A stretch of DNA of 34,999 bases from Acanthaster planci (taxonomy: Eukaryota; Echinodermata; Asteroidea; Valvatida; Acanthasteridae): the NCBI RefSeq assembly GCF_001949145.1, contig NW_019091362.1, forward strand, positions 4,046,519-4,081,517. Reading direction: 5' to 3'. Positions 22,495 through 34,391 of this stretch are shown here, in pieces. A model generated the notes under the pieces. The model saw nothing but the letters and a program-made list of their open reading frames with translations, had not been told where the DNA came from and ran no database searches. Numbering within the stretch: position 1 is the first letter of the stretch; each line of letters opens with the position of its first letter. The translations under genes were made by a program, and so were the position numbers.

Positions 22495-25400
22495 TAAGAC
22501 TCTGTAAGATATTTCGACTGGCTCCTTAGATTTCTCATCATTTCTCGTTGCCAAATGGTATCAGAACTTTCAATGGTTTAGTGTTTACAATGAACATTTG
22601 GAGATAAAACGCAAAGAAGAAGATCATTTACCTTTTCCGGCATCTTGAAGCATTTCTTGGTCTGCTTTCGGTGTAACATCTACTTTGACCCGGGAAGTCA
22701 TCAGGCTTCGACCTTAGTGCTGCAACTTCTAGCGATAAGTCCGTCATCGCACAAGTTGCTTAATTTAGACATATGTGGCTTGCAATTGATTAACTGCTGT
22801 CTCAAGCTTGACGTCAAATTGCACTGAAAATCATCCTTCGTCAAAAACACAATATTATGAATTGTCATTCCCAATACCCTCTTTGGGAGGCGCACGAACA
22901 CATCTACCACGCACACTGACTTACTGCAGCAATTGGCTCGGGGCATCCGTCCAGCGCTCTTTTGAATTTAACTGGGCTTATATTCATTCAGTTTCGTGGG
23001 TTGTAAGAACGCAACATTCCACTGTCCATTATGCGGAAGAAGTGGAAGCTTTTCCATAGCAAGGTACATGAAAGAGTGAGTCGAATTCACCTCAAAGCGT
23101 TGAAAAGAATGAACACTTTTTGTTTGCTTTTACACTACACAATACTCACGGTTAGAGGGGCGGAGTTTAAGTGGCAGAGAAACTCAGAAATTGGCGGTTC
23201 TCTGATTCACTCTGGAGCATGGTTGGGGCGCTTCACATCCTTCACTGTTAACATTAAAGAACGTGAATTTTTCTTTAAGAAAACCCTGTACTTGTGTGTC
23301 ACTATAAACACTGAGCTGAAAACGAAGAATTTTCATTAAGCCCTTTCTTTCTTATGGCTAATAAGGGTTGTAAAAATAAAACACTCTTGGGTTGTGGATA
23401 AAAAAACCCCCATAACAACACAAAAAGCTCACCAACCCTTCGGCTTGAAGGTGCAGTTCAAAAACCATTTGCCGAAATTGCCAGGGGAAACAGAGATCAC
23501 GGGCTTGAAAAGAGAGCATCCCACATTTTGGAGTAAGTTGCTCCGAGCCTGGTTTGGCTTTTTCCAGGAGATCATGGCTCGATTCCGCATTTTCTGCATG
23601 GAGTTTGACTCGATCGACTCCCATGAGGGGCGGATTAAAACCCTTCCCGATGTCAACAACACGGATATCCTTTACTTAGTAAACCATGTGTATTGAAAAA
23701 CAAACCCCGAGCCCAGAGCCAAGTTTTGATTATCTATGACACCATCAGCTACAGTGGATATTCAACCTGCCATATATCTGTTTTTCATTTTTCTGGGGTT
23801 ACAAAGGATTAATGTATGGACTTGCAGCTGCCAGCGGAGCACGCTTGCTTCGATGTCAAGCCTATTTTTTCCTTCTTGGTGATCCCCCAACCCCGTAAAC
23901 TAGGACAGATATGAATCACACGCACCTCAAAAAAAATTGCACATTCTAAAAAGTAAATAAAGCTTAATATATATCATTTCTTTTGAGGGATCAATTTAAA
24001 AGGCTTCTGGAATTTTTTTTTTCATTAAAATATTAACAACTGGAAAGAATTAACGAAGGTTGGTATTCAAATGAATTCAATGTTAATGATGCAGCTAGTC
24101 GATGCATTATGCATTATTATTCGCTACATAATTCGCCGATGGCTTTACCTATCCAAGAGTAGGCCATTTTGAATGGCGTCAGTGACGTGATTAGGTGGTG
24201 AACAAAACCACACGTTCCAACTTTACATTTTTGCGCTTGCTATCGATATTAAAACATCTTCATTCACTGAATTTCTCCCGGGGTGTTTTACATTATTTGT
24301 CCTTAAGTCATTACGCCTTCGTCTTAGGCTTGGACATATCAAGGACAGTGTATATAATCAGTCTAATTTCGAAGGTGTAAAGGCAGATGTTAATCCCTTT
24401 GTGATTTCCCTTATCGACCTTATTAACAGATGGCTTCCGTATGAAGGACAGTGCACGTCACACGGACCATTGTTGAAATGAAATGCATGTTAGTGTTTTA
24501 CAGAAGATAAGGCAAAAATTGATGAGGAAATAGTATGCAGTGTTCGCTACCAAGCTGTGCCTGTGAAGATATATTTAGACTTCATTGAGAATATAGTGAC
24601 TGCTGAGAATACTGAGCAACTTAACTTGTTTCCAGCTTTTGGTGTGGGTGAGTGTGGGGGGGGAGTCAAAAACCAATACGGCTTTGGGTTTATTTGACAT
24701 GATGTTTGGGGAGAATAAAATATTAAAAGCTTTAGTCACAGTCCCAAAATTCTAGCTTTTATTTCGTGGTGTTTTTTTCTTAGGGATTTGGTGATCCAAT
24801 AAAGAAATATTGAAATAAAAAATTTGATGAAAAAAATTAAAATAAAAGTGAAAATAAAAATCTGTCGGGGCCCTGGATGCGCCATTATAAATACTGTATT
24901 CCTGTGCGGTCGTCTGTTAATATTGTGCGAGCACCAATACTGCGAAGAAAAGGCACAAATGGCATATACGCTATTTGAGTCCGTATAACTTGGATTTGCA
25001 GTTTCTTCTTGTTTGAAGGTTTTGGCATTTAATAATTTGTACAAACAAATTGAAAGCGTATGACTAACTTGAAACAAAACGCTGAATGCACAGAAATCGA
25101 AACAGAGAGGTTCCTTCCCCTGTATGTTTATTTATCTGACTGAAGCGCAAACACGAACCTGACATTTTGAAACTTAGCGCCCTCAAAAAGGAACTGCATG
25201 CCTTCAAAGGTTTCGCTTGCACTGCCATCCGTGAGTCAAGTTTGGATGTACATCGGATGCAAAGTTCAGATGGCATTATAAAAATCTATGACATTTTCTC
25301 GGCAAATATCACGATCCACTTACGACAGGCTGTAAACAAACACTAAGCATCAAGTGGCTGGTTATGAATTCCCCCCACGTTTGGATCCGAACCAGGATCT

Positions 25401-26039
25401 GAGATTTGATCCCTTTACATTTTTGCCTCATGAGGGCCCGGTGGTAAGTGATACGGCCTAGCCGGCAAGCCAACTAAAATCGATGAAAAGTGAACGACCA
25501 TTAACGTGTTGAATCGATTGGTGACGTCATAATAACGTAATCGACACGCCATTTGCTTGGGATTTGTTATCCGTTGGTGGTTGCTCGGGCGTAGCCGGAA
25601 AAACACACGATCTGTGGGCCGGGTGGAGAAGACAAAGTGAATTCTGACCCATTTAGCGGCCCCTTTTCCCCTCATTGGCCTTTGAGTAAAGTTCCACTGG
25701 ACCTCTTCTTCAAGTCTGGGACAACGATTTGCATTTTCTAATACGCGTATTAAAAAAAAAACGACGATAATGACAATAACAACGACGATCGACCATACTG
25801 CGATTGCATCTGTCACGGTACTGTAAAAGAGACTCCATTTTGGGGATCTAATCAATTGAAATTATGTCTCAAAGGATACAATTAAAGTCATTTTATCGCA
25901 CAGAAAGAAAATAAAAAAACCCTTGGAAGTGAAAATAAGGTGGTTGCCTCCTGAGACGCAATTACACGACTCTGATTTCATTGCAGGACGATGATGATGC
26001 AACCAGTGCTTAAGCAAAATAACAAACAGACCAGGGTCC

Positions 26040-26430
26040 ATATTTCATCACGGGAACACGAAAACAACCGCGCTGAATCGACTACAATATGCATTCGTAG
26101 AGGACGACCACGGTTGCACCAGCGCTCCGTTCGCCCCAGCCTCCCGTACGAGAAATACGGGCTGCATTTAATCGACCCGCCTGCCAGTCCATCTATAAAT
26201 CGTGTGGGTGGTAACGCAACACGAGGGGACAATTACAGATATATTAGCGGCAAAAGATGAGCCGCCGGCTATTGATTGATATTGGTGTTCGCGCCGCGGT
26301 TTGTGTAATTTCACCTAGCAGGACTGATCCCTAAGGAAGTCGCCATCTGTATGAGTTATCGCGTCACTTTCAACATCGCGGCGGCAATGAGTAGCCATTT
26401 ATGCACGCGCACGGAGCACGCACCAAGCCA
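26040..26430. other. CpG-rich block in the inferred intron 1
   Basis: Dense CpG dinucleotides in otherwise AT-rich sequence, with a short hairpin CCCGTA...TACGGG (26143-26161). No clear TATA box or long coding frame. It may be an internal enhancer or alternative promoter about 4.3 kb before the coding exon. Confidence 0.3.
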
Positions 26431-26552
26431 CTGTAGGTTCAAACCCTTCCGCAGTGGCAGGGAATAGTTGTAACACAAACCACAACGATTACTTCCACGA
26501 TGGATGCAGAAGCGGAATCATTGTTTTCGCCGGTTTTGGGTAGGCGTTCACA

Positions 26553-26590
26553 TTCCAGGCCATATAAGACTCAAAGGTTCCAGGCCATAT
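26553..26590. repeat. Direct repeat of TTCCAGGCCATAT
   Basis: Two exact 13-base copies start at 26553 and 26578. The first continues as CCATATAAGA, one base off a CArG-type site. Function unknown. Confidence 0.5.
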
Positions 26591-29500
26591 TAACCCTGTT
26601 GCCCCTTACCATGAAATTTAACAAATCTATGAAATGAACCGTGAAGCTGCAACATACTAACACAACCAACAAATTATTAAAAAAAAAAGTGAAATATATC
26701 CGTCAACAGTATTTTGGACCAAAAGGGACTTCGGCTAATATAACTGTACGATTACCAAATGTCTGGAGAAAGTAACCCAAGTCTATATATTGGAACCGTG
26801 CTCCCATGCACAAGACTAATAGAAAAAGAACTTCCATACTGACAGAATTCATCTATTGACAGTCTTAACCGCTAAATTCGGTTGATGACTGAATGAAATT
26901 TTAATCTATCAAACAAAGAATTCTTTACAATGGAAACGTAAAAGGACAACTTCTGATCCGCAACTGACATAGCAATTAAGCGCGTAACTCATAGTTTAAA
27001 AGGACTTTTACTCCAAGACATGGACAGATTGGATGCACATCCAACTATTGTCCTTGTTCCTATTCTTTTTGCTCGGAGCACACTCCAAATCTAATAGCCT
27101 CTAAGTAGAAAGCGAAGTGGGCGGGGGGTTAAAGTGAAGTGCCAAATGACAACACCACGGAAGCACCTGCCGGATACCGTATACCACAGTTTAGCTGACG
27201 CGACACCCCAAGGCTACAGCTCTCGGCACGCCTCCAGGGCTGCTTGGTGTGAAATCGTGGATCTTTGAACTGGCTCAATTTTGCATACAGATAACAGGAG
27301 CGAAATTAAGTCCGGGACGTATTCCTGGGGAAATTAAGATATTGATACTCCAACCTGTTCTGAAGTTGATGATAACCTTGCTTCGAGAATATTTTTTGTC
27401 ACTGATCTCCACTCGGATCGGCTAAAGCACTAAGTGCTTCACCCTGAGCCTAAGTAATATCATAACTTATATGCCACTTGTAGCTAGCCCGTTTTGTCGA
27501 GTTAGCCTGCAGACTGTACGCCAAACGTCTCCAATTCATTGCGGAGCCATAGAGTCAGTTGGTTGGAGCCCTCTCTCCCTATACACATCACAATCGTATT
27601 GTTTGCCTATACCATTGGGCTGGAAAACTATGGCTTGCCCATTACAGAAGCAGAAAAATCAATCATTAGTTCGAGAAAATCTTATGTAGGCCTAGCTGGA
27701 TATTTATTCATTAATATTGCTTCAAAATACTACATGAAACTGCACCCTTTTAAAAACGTAATGATGCAACAGAACATTTTTAGCATTTTAAGGAAACCTT
27801 TTGTAACTAACCATGGGTCATGTACTTAACTTATAGGTCCACCCATACGAAAAATACACAGGCAAAATAAGAGGTTCATATTCTCCTCGACAGTAGCAAA
27901 ATAAACCACACATCGCAACTGAATGCGTTCAGGAGTCCAAGTTTTTATTACAAGTCATCCATCGTTTCCTTGGCAAAAAGCAGTTGTCTCATAATTGGCG
28001 TTCCGTCAAGGCTCAAACGGCACTCATGAAGTCTTCAACAAACTCGTAAAACCACGTTTGTAAACAGTCATGATGAAAAAGCCAGAGTTTCATAAATCAC
28101 ACGGTCAGGGAGACACTAATACTAGATATTCACTGATTCCAACCTTGTACACAGGTTTTTTTCCTACGTGTGTTCGGATTTTTTTCAGTCTATGTTGTGA
28201 CGTCAGACGACTGATGTTGGTAACTGAGTCATGCAGTTTTCGGAAAAAGTTTCGATAGCCTATTGTCACATAGCCCCAATAATGTGCTGTTCAGATTTGG
28301 TGCATGAACTCTGGCCATAATGATATGCAAGATTTGCTCTTGTCATTGGAGAATAACGAGTTTGGGTTTATCATGCTTACCAGATTATTGGTAGATTCGT
28401 AACAGCAAACAAGATAACTATATAAATCTTGTTGTTTTTCTTAAAAAGTTCGAGACCTCGTCTGAGGATGAAAACCTTACGGAAACACACGTTCTTGGGC
28501 CGAAAAGGATTTAAAAGGTAAAAATTTGGGGCCTGATAAAAAATCCGGAAAATCAGTTGAATGGCTAAAATCTGAAAGTTTTGGGAAGCTCCAGACAATT
28601 ATTGTCTTGACTTCTGCCTTGTTACAGATTATCCTGAAAATATCCGGAGGCATCTTGGAATAAAACTATAACCATTGAACAGGTTACTCAGCCAGCAAAG
28701 GGTACAGATTGAATTCGGGCCATTCCTGTCTATGTAAAAAAGATTTTAAAAGATGTCAGTGTAGGTGTTCTGTATACACGTTCACAGTGATAATTGTCAT
28801 AGCTATTTGTACAGTCCAGTATGTTTGTACCATTCATCATAGTTGGGGATGTTCATGGAGAAAGTCTAATCGATGTATTACTATAAAAAGAAGAATCTTG
28901 ATAGCAACGACTTGTATTATGCCAGATATCACCTTATTCGTTTTACTGTGGACATGTATCGGACAGACCTAATGCATCAGACGCACATGAGCATAACGAG
29001 TTTGTGGTCAATAATACCACGGCTCCTTTGTCACACTGATGCAGGAAGCGTGCGATACAAACGATTCATCTCAGCCATTGAGTTAATTATGCCAATCACG
29101 GGAGACGCACCGTTGCCCATCCTGGAGTCAGCCTTCCACTCGCTTGAATAATGAAGTTTCCTGAATAGTCCAAGTTAAAGTTGCCTCCAGAAAAATGTCA
29201 GGGGTCTTGTTTTATTCTATGATGCAAAAATAGACCAAGAAATTAGTGTTGCTGTTCAAATGAAGTTAACGTAATGTAGTTAGTATGGTCTACAACGCGT
29301 CAATTGTTGGTTACTAGGCCCGTTTGTGCACGAAACTGAACCATGAAGTCTCGCCTGTGTTGTGTAAGCCGCGTGGTTCTTCAGTGCCTGAAACCTAAAC
29401 CTTTTTGCGTGAGAACTCACAATTATTTGGGAAGCAGCCAGGGCTGTGTTGTCCGTTAGGTAAGGTAAGCATTGTACCAAACGGCCTACGAAACATTCGT

Positions 29501-30740
29501 GGATCAACAAAAAGTTAAGGGGTATACAACATTATACATGCGGGCGTCTCATAAAGCACATTAAGACATCGGCATACACGCACACAAATGTAAAATACTT
29601 TGGTATCACTCTCTATGTTCGATTTTGGGAGCGCTTCAAAAGTCGCTCGTTCATAGCTTACTTCAGCTTAGCATCAGCAGAACACGCTAAGACCCAGAGT
29701 TAACCGGTGCTGTAAAACATTGGTGCTATTCCTGAGGCAGACCAGAGCCTATGGATGACTTCATCAAGATCTGGTAGTGACGGCTCGTTCCCAGGCCGTG
29801 TCATTTGAGGCTTAATGATTAAGTGGCTATTGCACTCCGATATTTTTCAATTTTTCATTCTAACAACATGCAACTGATTTGTATTGCGAATTCCATGTTA
29901 AACGCTTTTATGTTTGTGGGTTTTTAAAGACGAATAATTATACGCCCAATTCTCCTGGGAAAAATCACCCTTTTTTCTTATCATCGATTTCCATTGCAAA
30001 TTGCATGGGTAATTATTACAGCGAATCTCCCTCAAATCATTTTCTTATCTTTTCTGACGTCACATGGAATCCCTTCAGTCTAGTTCCTAACACACCACAT
30101 CGCCACTAAATGTGGAAGTGGGCTTTTATTGGGCCTAGACTTGATGGTATTACGTATTCCTGATTCACAAACAATTCAATCCCCTAACGAGAGAGCAGCC
30201 AGGAGAACCGCACTGCAGGACTCAACGGGGACGAGGTTGAATTGGCAAGAGATTACAGCTGAATGAGACAGTGATGCAAACCATTTTGTCATTTTTGTAT
30301 AAGCCTTGTTGTACGCCAAGCATGTCCGTACCTGTATCTTATTTCTTTGATCCAAAGTTACCCTTCCACCATAATTAACCCAACCTTTACGCAGCAGATT
30401 CAAAATATAGATTTCCACATAAGGTGGATGTTATAAGTAAGTGCAGTGAACCCATTGATTGATGCTCAATCGATTGCAAAGGCATTTTCATGATTTATGA
30501 ATTATACGTGGGCGTAAGCATCAGAAGGAACAGCTCAATTTATGTCTTTTTAAGACTTGACGGAAAGGATAGCCGTTTAAAAGGAAACCCAAACAAGTGT
30601 GAGTCCGATAGACGCCAAGACTATTGTCATATCACCTGTCTCTCTCCCTACCACCCCTGTGGTGTCTTCTGGTAACTGTCAAGTGTTCAATATTTAGACC
30701 TTTCGTCTTTGACATCTTCACCATCACTTTCTGTCTTCAG

Positions 30741-30948
30741 ATGACGCACTCCTTACGGGGCACCCTCCGCCTGCCTTTACCGCAGGCCCGGCAGGTCACC
30801 GTCATGTCCCTGGTCGCCCTTGCGTGCTTCGTCTACGTAAGTGCCGATAGCTGGTACTGCTCAGATGTCTACAGCACCGTACAGTCGCTTTGCGACAGCT
30901 GTTATGCCGGATTCGACAAGAGAACCAACAGTATAACCAGACCGATAG
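30741..30948 (+). other. Coding exon 2: signal peptide, B chain, start of C peptide
   Basis: A pyrimidine-rich tract ends in CTTCAG at 30740, so the ATG is the first codon of the exon. The 208-bp exon ends at a GTAGGT donor (30949), leaving one base of a split codon (phase 1). Residues 1-35 form a signal peptide with Arg6, Arg10 and Arg17 in the n-region. A second Met at residue 22 (30804) could also start translation, but would leave only a bare 14-residue hydrophobic core. The B-chain cysteines are spaced C-X10-C-X2-C, whereas canonical insulins have C-X11-C. GFD-KR at 57-61 looks like a convertase site. Joined to the candidate first exon, the ATG would have A at -3, a favourable context. 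Confidence 0.9.
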
Positions 30949-33167
30949 GTAGGTTTTCCGATTATTCACACTACGTCTGAGAGCTCTGATTAAAATGTTT
31001 CTTATATGTACATAGGATAGTGTATTATTTACTTCATGTTAAGTATAGGTTTTCTCGGCCAATTTCAGCAGAATGTCGTCTAATTTTACACGAGACCCAG
31101 TTAATATGTTTTAAAATGAATGCTTCTTTATGTGTGCCATCAAATATCGAGAGATGTCATTCGTTTTTGTTATTTTGAACATTCTAAATATGTTCATTCA
31201 AATTCGTGAAAGGCCTCAGAAAGAGCGAAAATAGATTTACCTTGAACGAAAAAGAAAAGGACGTGAAGATGAAAGATTCTGCACGCTTCGATGAAAAAAG
31301 AAAAAAGTCAAGAAATACCCACAAACTAAATTCAATGACTAAAACGAGCCCAAATGGCAAATTGGATGTGAAAGTAAGAGAAAAAGAAACCCACAGTGAA
31401 TAGAATTGAAAAATCTGCACCAATTTGAATGTATTTGTAAGACATGAACGTACGAGAAGTCTACTGCCCATGTTTTACCGGTACGAAGCATTATGTGCCG
31501 AAATACAGATTTGTAACTTCACACTGGAGGAATGTGTGTTCTAGGTGTACTGCACCCTGGATTAAATGATAAACTTTAAAGGTTTCAGATATTTACTGCT
31601 TATAGAAATAAGTCTACCACCTTCAAACACACACTTCACCGTAATTGAAAAGGTTTGGGCACGTTCACACGAAGATTCTGGGTCAGTTTGGACCCAGACG
31701 TTTTCAGTTAAATATGTTTGAGTTGTGGCGATACGTGTAAAGAAAGAAAAACACTCGAGACAGTCAGACCGGACAATTTTTCATTGTAACGCATCTGCAT
31801 TATAATTAGCACGTTCTGTATGAATTACATTGCCGTAATGTGGTCAAATCTGCGCACACGGGTTGTGAGCCCGGGGATCGTAGGAAAGTGTGCACTTTCA
31901 GCGTTCTCTGAAATCGACCCAAATTTAACAGAGAAGAATTGGATGGTTGGGACAGCAGACCTACCTGCCCAAATGCAATACCGTACGTACCCCTCCTTCG
32001 ATAGGTCGTCACACCTTTGGATAAGTATTCTGTCTGAAAAACAGTCTCCTTGTAGCTCACGTCGGCAACCTGACCATTTGAATGGGCTTATGAATCATAC
32101 TGTGGACATCCAACGGCTGTAGTCTCTCAAAGTGGGAGAAGAGCAAGTCGGATATATGCACACCGCTCAAAGTTATGGTTCAGTGGTAAGAACCGTCTCT
32201 GAATTCATCGCCGGTAAAGGCTTTACCATGCCAAAGACAACATTAAATGTTTGTTCGCGTTTGCTTGAGCCTTCGTGTTGGCATTTGCCAGTTAAGGGAG
32301 GGTCGTCTACGGCAGTGAACAAATCGGAAATCATTCTCAGACTTTGTGCAAAGCATAAGTGGTGTTTGTAAACAAAAAATAAGGGCTTGAAGCAAGAAGT
32401 TAGGGTTGGGAAAGAAAAGTGCTGTTACTTTGGTTGTCCAATGCGACCAACAAAGAATCTTATTGGCAATTTTGCGGATTTTTGGGAACAATTTCAGATG
32501 GCAGGGTACTTATTTTAATTAAAACACGGGAGAAATTACTGCTTAAACCAAAGTTCGTTCTTATCCCAAAGCTTATCAGAAGAGCCAAATCGGCTTAAGG
32601 GATATCTCCTGGATCCGATAAGTATGGGTTATAAAATAATGAATTGGCGATTTGATTACCCTCATTTGTATGGCGAGATGAATGAGTGCAGGTGGGTCTT
32701 CCTAAACGCTATATGCTTCGCATTAGGTGTTTTCGGACATGCAACCAACGTTTAACTGATACATATTGCGTTTTAGCAGAGAACAAAGATAATCATCATG
32801 GGGACAGAATCAATAAAGGAACTCCGAAAGTGGATCAAATTTAAATGAAACGTACCGTCTGTAATTGGGACACAAAACAAAATAGATAAAGGAACTAACG
32901 TGACGGTAAACGAAAGGGTACACTTAACAACTGACACGTGATCTTGGTAATGGTTATCTTTCCCCCTCTGTACGAACAGAAGAGCCCTTTGTGGAACGTA
33001 AGAACGCCGTGGATTTCTTCAAGCGCGGGACAGCAAGGGGGACCCGCCGGGGCATAGTCGACGAATGCTGCCATAGGCAATGCGCCGTGAGCGAGATGAT
33101 GCTATATTGCTGTGAACAGAAACAACGGGAATACTACACATTCGTCGGTTGGCTGAAGCGGAGATAA
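30741..33167 (+). CDS. Insulin/IGF-like peptide precursor, two coding exons, 131 aa
   Basis: Joining 30741-30948 to 32980-33167 gives 396 bases, which is 131 codons plus TAA. Seen in the translation: a signal peptide (residues 1-35, hydrophobic core about 19-34, cleavage expected after Val-Ser-Ala35); a B-chain region (36-59, Cys40, Cys51, Cys54); Lys60-Arg61; a C peptide (62-91); Arg92-Arg93; an A chain starting GIVDECC at 94 with Cys99, Cys100, Cys104, Cys113 and Cys114; and a tail ending Lys-Arg-Arg. The CC-X3-C-X8-C spacing and the GIV start are insulin/IGF hallmarks. Known for the family: the prohormone is cut by convertases in secretory granules, and the secreted two-chain hormone signals through receptor tyrosine kinases. 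The intron is phase 1 within the C peptide, as in other insulin genes, and reading through the donor hits a stop at 30978-30980. Both exons are richer in GC than their surroundings. Odd points: eight mature cysteines instead of six, and Ser instead of Gly after the first B-chain cysteine. No relaxin RxxxRxxI motif is present. Confidence 0.93.
30949..32979 (+). other. Intron 2 (2,031 bp, phase 1)
   Basis: It begins GTAGGT and ends GAACAG, preceded by a pyrimidine tract (TATCTTTCCCCCTCTG). A possible branch point CTGAC lies at 32931-32935, about 45 bases before the acceptor. Both sites leave codon phase 1, restoring a Glu codon (G|AA). The interior holds a small hairpin (31677-31698) and short open frames without recognisable domains. 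Confidence 0.88.
31677..31698. repeat. Small hairpin in intron 2
   Basis: TCTGGGTC and GACCCAGA form an 8-bp stem around the loop AGTTTG. Confidence 0.45.
32980..33167 (+). other. Coding exon 3: rest of C peptide, A chain, C-terminal tail, stop
   Basis: The frame from the acceptor runs 61 full codons to TAA at 33165-33167. Lys84-Arg85 and Arg92-Arg93 are possible prohormone cleavage sites, and the second directly precedes GIVDECC. The A-chain cysteines are at residues 99, 100, 104 and 113, with an additional one at 114. Expected pairing by family rule is Cys99-Cys104, Cys40-Cys100 and Cys51-Cys113; pairing of Cys54 with Cys114 is inferred. Residues 115-131 extend past the usual A-chain end, contain several aromatic residues and finish Lys-Arg-Arg. 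They may be a short D-like extension or a trimmed tail. Confidence 0.93.
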
Positions 33168-34134
33168 GAGGAGCAACTAAGACAGAACAACAAAGAAAGA
33201 ACTAGACCTATACGATAGTTGATTTTATTTTTCTCTTTCACGTAATGTACGGAAATGCAATTACTGACTGCCTTCTGCAAGAGGACGTGTTTCTTATGAT
33301 TACGTTGTTGGACATATGTGCGCCTTTACAGATGTTTAAATTCTGTATTTACATTGGAACCCAAACGGTACGTAGACAGCCATTTTAACCGTTGGGAAGT
33401 GTGCCTGTAAAAGGGGTTTCCGGAAGCTCTCCAAACAGGGACAGAACACAAAATGTAACCTGTAGTTAGTGTGGTCGGGGATTCAACTCCACACCTTATA
33501 TTTCTTGCGTCGGATTTATATGTTTTCAAACTGAAGACATTAGCTTATGACGACACATTTACAACGCCACAATTGCTCGCATGCTAACGTTCATTAATGA
33601 CGCCTTCTATCCATAACCATGTCAAAGTCGCAAGCAAACATGCAGGTTGTGCGCTACTTGCAACGTGGTTACTGATGTTCTCTCGGGCTCAGACCCTTAC
33701 ATGCACCAGTGCACACACTCATTGACTACTGCATCTGGCAAAACTGGATATTAACATCTGCTGCCGTTTGTGTCTGTGTCATTGAACTCGTAATCCCTGG
33801 CACTCTGTTGATGGCGCACTGTATTACTGGCCCTATAGTGAACTGGCCCTTTCTTCCAGACAGTGTCAAGGTCTTTAGCTCATTTTCTCTCAGTAATTTA
33901 AATATTGGGTAGATTGAGACGAACTTCGTCCAATTCATCTTAAAAGTGATTTTTGTTCATCGTTTCAAACTTTGTGATTTTTTTATCAGTGAGACTGTTG
34001 CACGATCTAATTAATCCTGTATTGGTCGGAGTTACAGACACAAGTTAGGTAATTATTCATGTAAAATACTACTTCATACAAAGCTCAAGCTGGATATATT
34101 TGGTTGCTTTAAAACTAACCGCCGCACCGTTTTT

Positions 34135-34140
34135 ATTAAA
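34135..34140 (+). terminator. Candidate alternative polyadenylation signal ATTAAA
   Basis: This is the common variant hexamer. It is followed within about 10-30 bases by a T/G-rich stretch, so it could give a shorter 3' UTR than the AATAAA site 251 bases further on. Confidence 0.35.
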
Positions 34141-34385
34141 ACTTCGGTTTTGTCTTTATGTGTGGAATTTACTTTCGAAGACGATTAATGCTACCAATGA
34201 AATTCTACAAGGCAATGGCTTGCTTTTAGGCGTGTGGTTGTAAATGTGTTTCCTTCAAATCGTGTTAATTCTACTGGTGAAAATTTTCATTCAAAAGTAA
34301 GTGCCGCTTTGCCATCATTTTGCATACTTGTCATTGCTTGTCTTTGCGAAGTGTATATAATGAGTACTTGTTGAATTCTGTCGGA

Positions 34386-34391
34386 AATAAA
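34386..34391 (+). terminator. Candidate polyadenylation signal AATAAA
   Basis: This is the first exact AATAAA on the plus strand that I see after the stop codon. A G/T-rich stretch at about 34413-34440 could be the downstream element, with cleavage near 34405. Confidence 0.5.

Larger units (their letters stand above)
15736..30740 (+). other. Inferred intron 1 of the insulin-like gene (about 15 kb)
   Basis: It runs from donor GTGAGT at 15736 to the acceptor CTTCAG at 30740. I see no coding exon in it. Contents are listed separately: an 18-bp tandem duplication, a degenerate TATATCTTTTCGG triplication at 16611-16647, a small hairpin, the large duplication, a second TATA box, two MITEs and a CpG-rich block. 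The remaining stretches (15837-16610, 16770-17307, 17331-18976, 20921-21363, 21612-22158, 22495-26039, 26431-30700) hold AT-rich sequence and short open frames without recognisable domains. If the first exon lies elsewhere, this region is intergenic. Confidence 0.4.

Noticed and set aside
23576-23586. GGCTCGATTCC, a near-perfect B box of a tRNA.
   Set aside because: No A box or cloverleaf at the right distance upstream.
25383-25472. Possible minus-strand tRNA-derived SINE (GGTTCGGATCC and TGGCTTGCCGG).
   Set aside because: The A box has two mismatches and spacing to the better B box is 79 bases; too weak to list as a feature.
25415-25855. Minus-strand frame of 146 codons with a hydrophobic Val/Ile-rich segment.
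   Set aside because: The hydrophobic run comes from simple low-complexity sequence (AACAACGACG-type), and the rest has no domain.
26431-26460. GGTTCAAACCC resembling a tRNA B box.
   Set aside because: No matching A box or acceptor stem.
28873-29151. Plus-strand 92-codon frame with a fairly protein-like end.
   Set aside because: Overlaps another open frame, no domain, no convincing splice sites.
30741-30948. First exon read alone resembles a crustacean hyperglycemic hormone/ion transport peptide start (CDSCYAGF).
   Set aside because: The in-phase downstream exon encodes a clear insulin A chain, and the CHH third cysteine is absent, so insulin-like is the better call.
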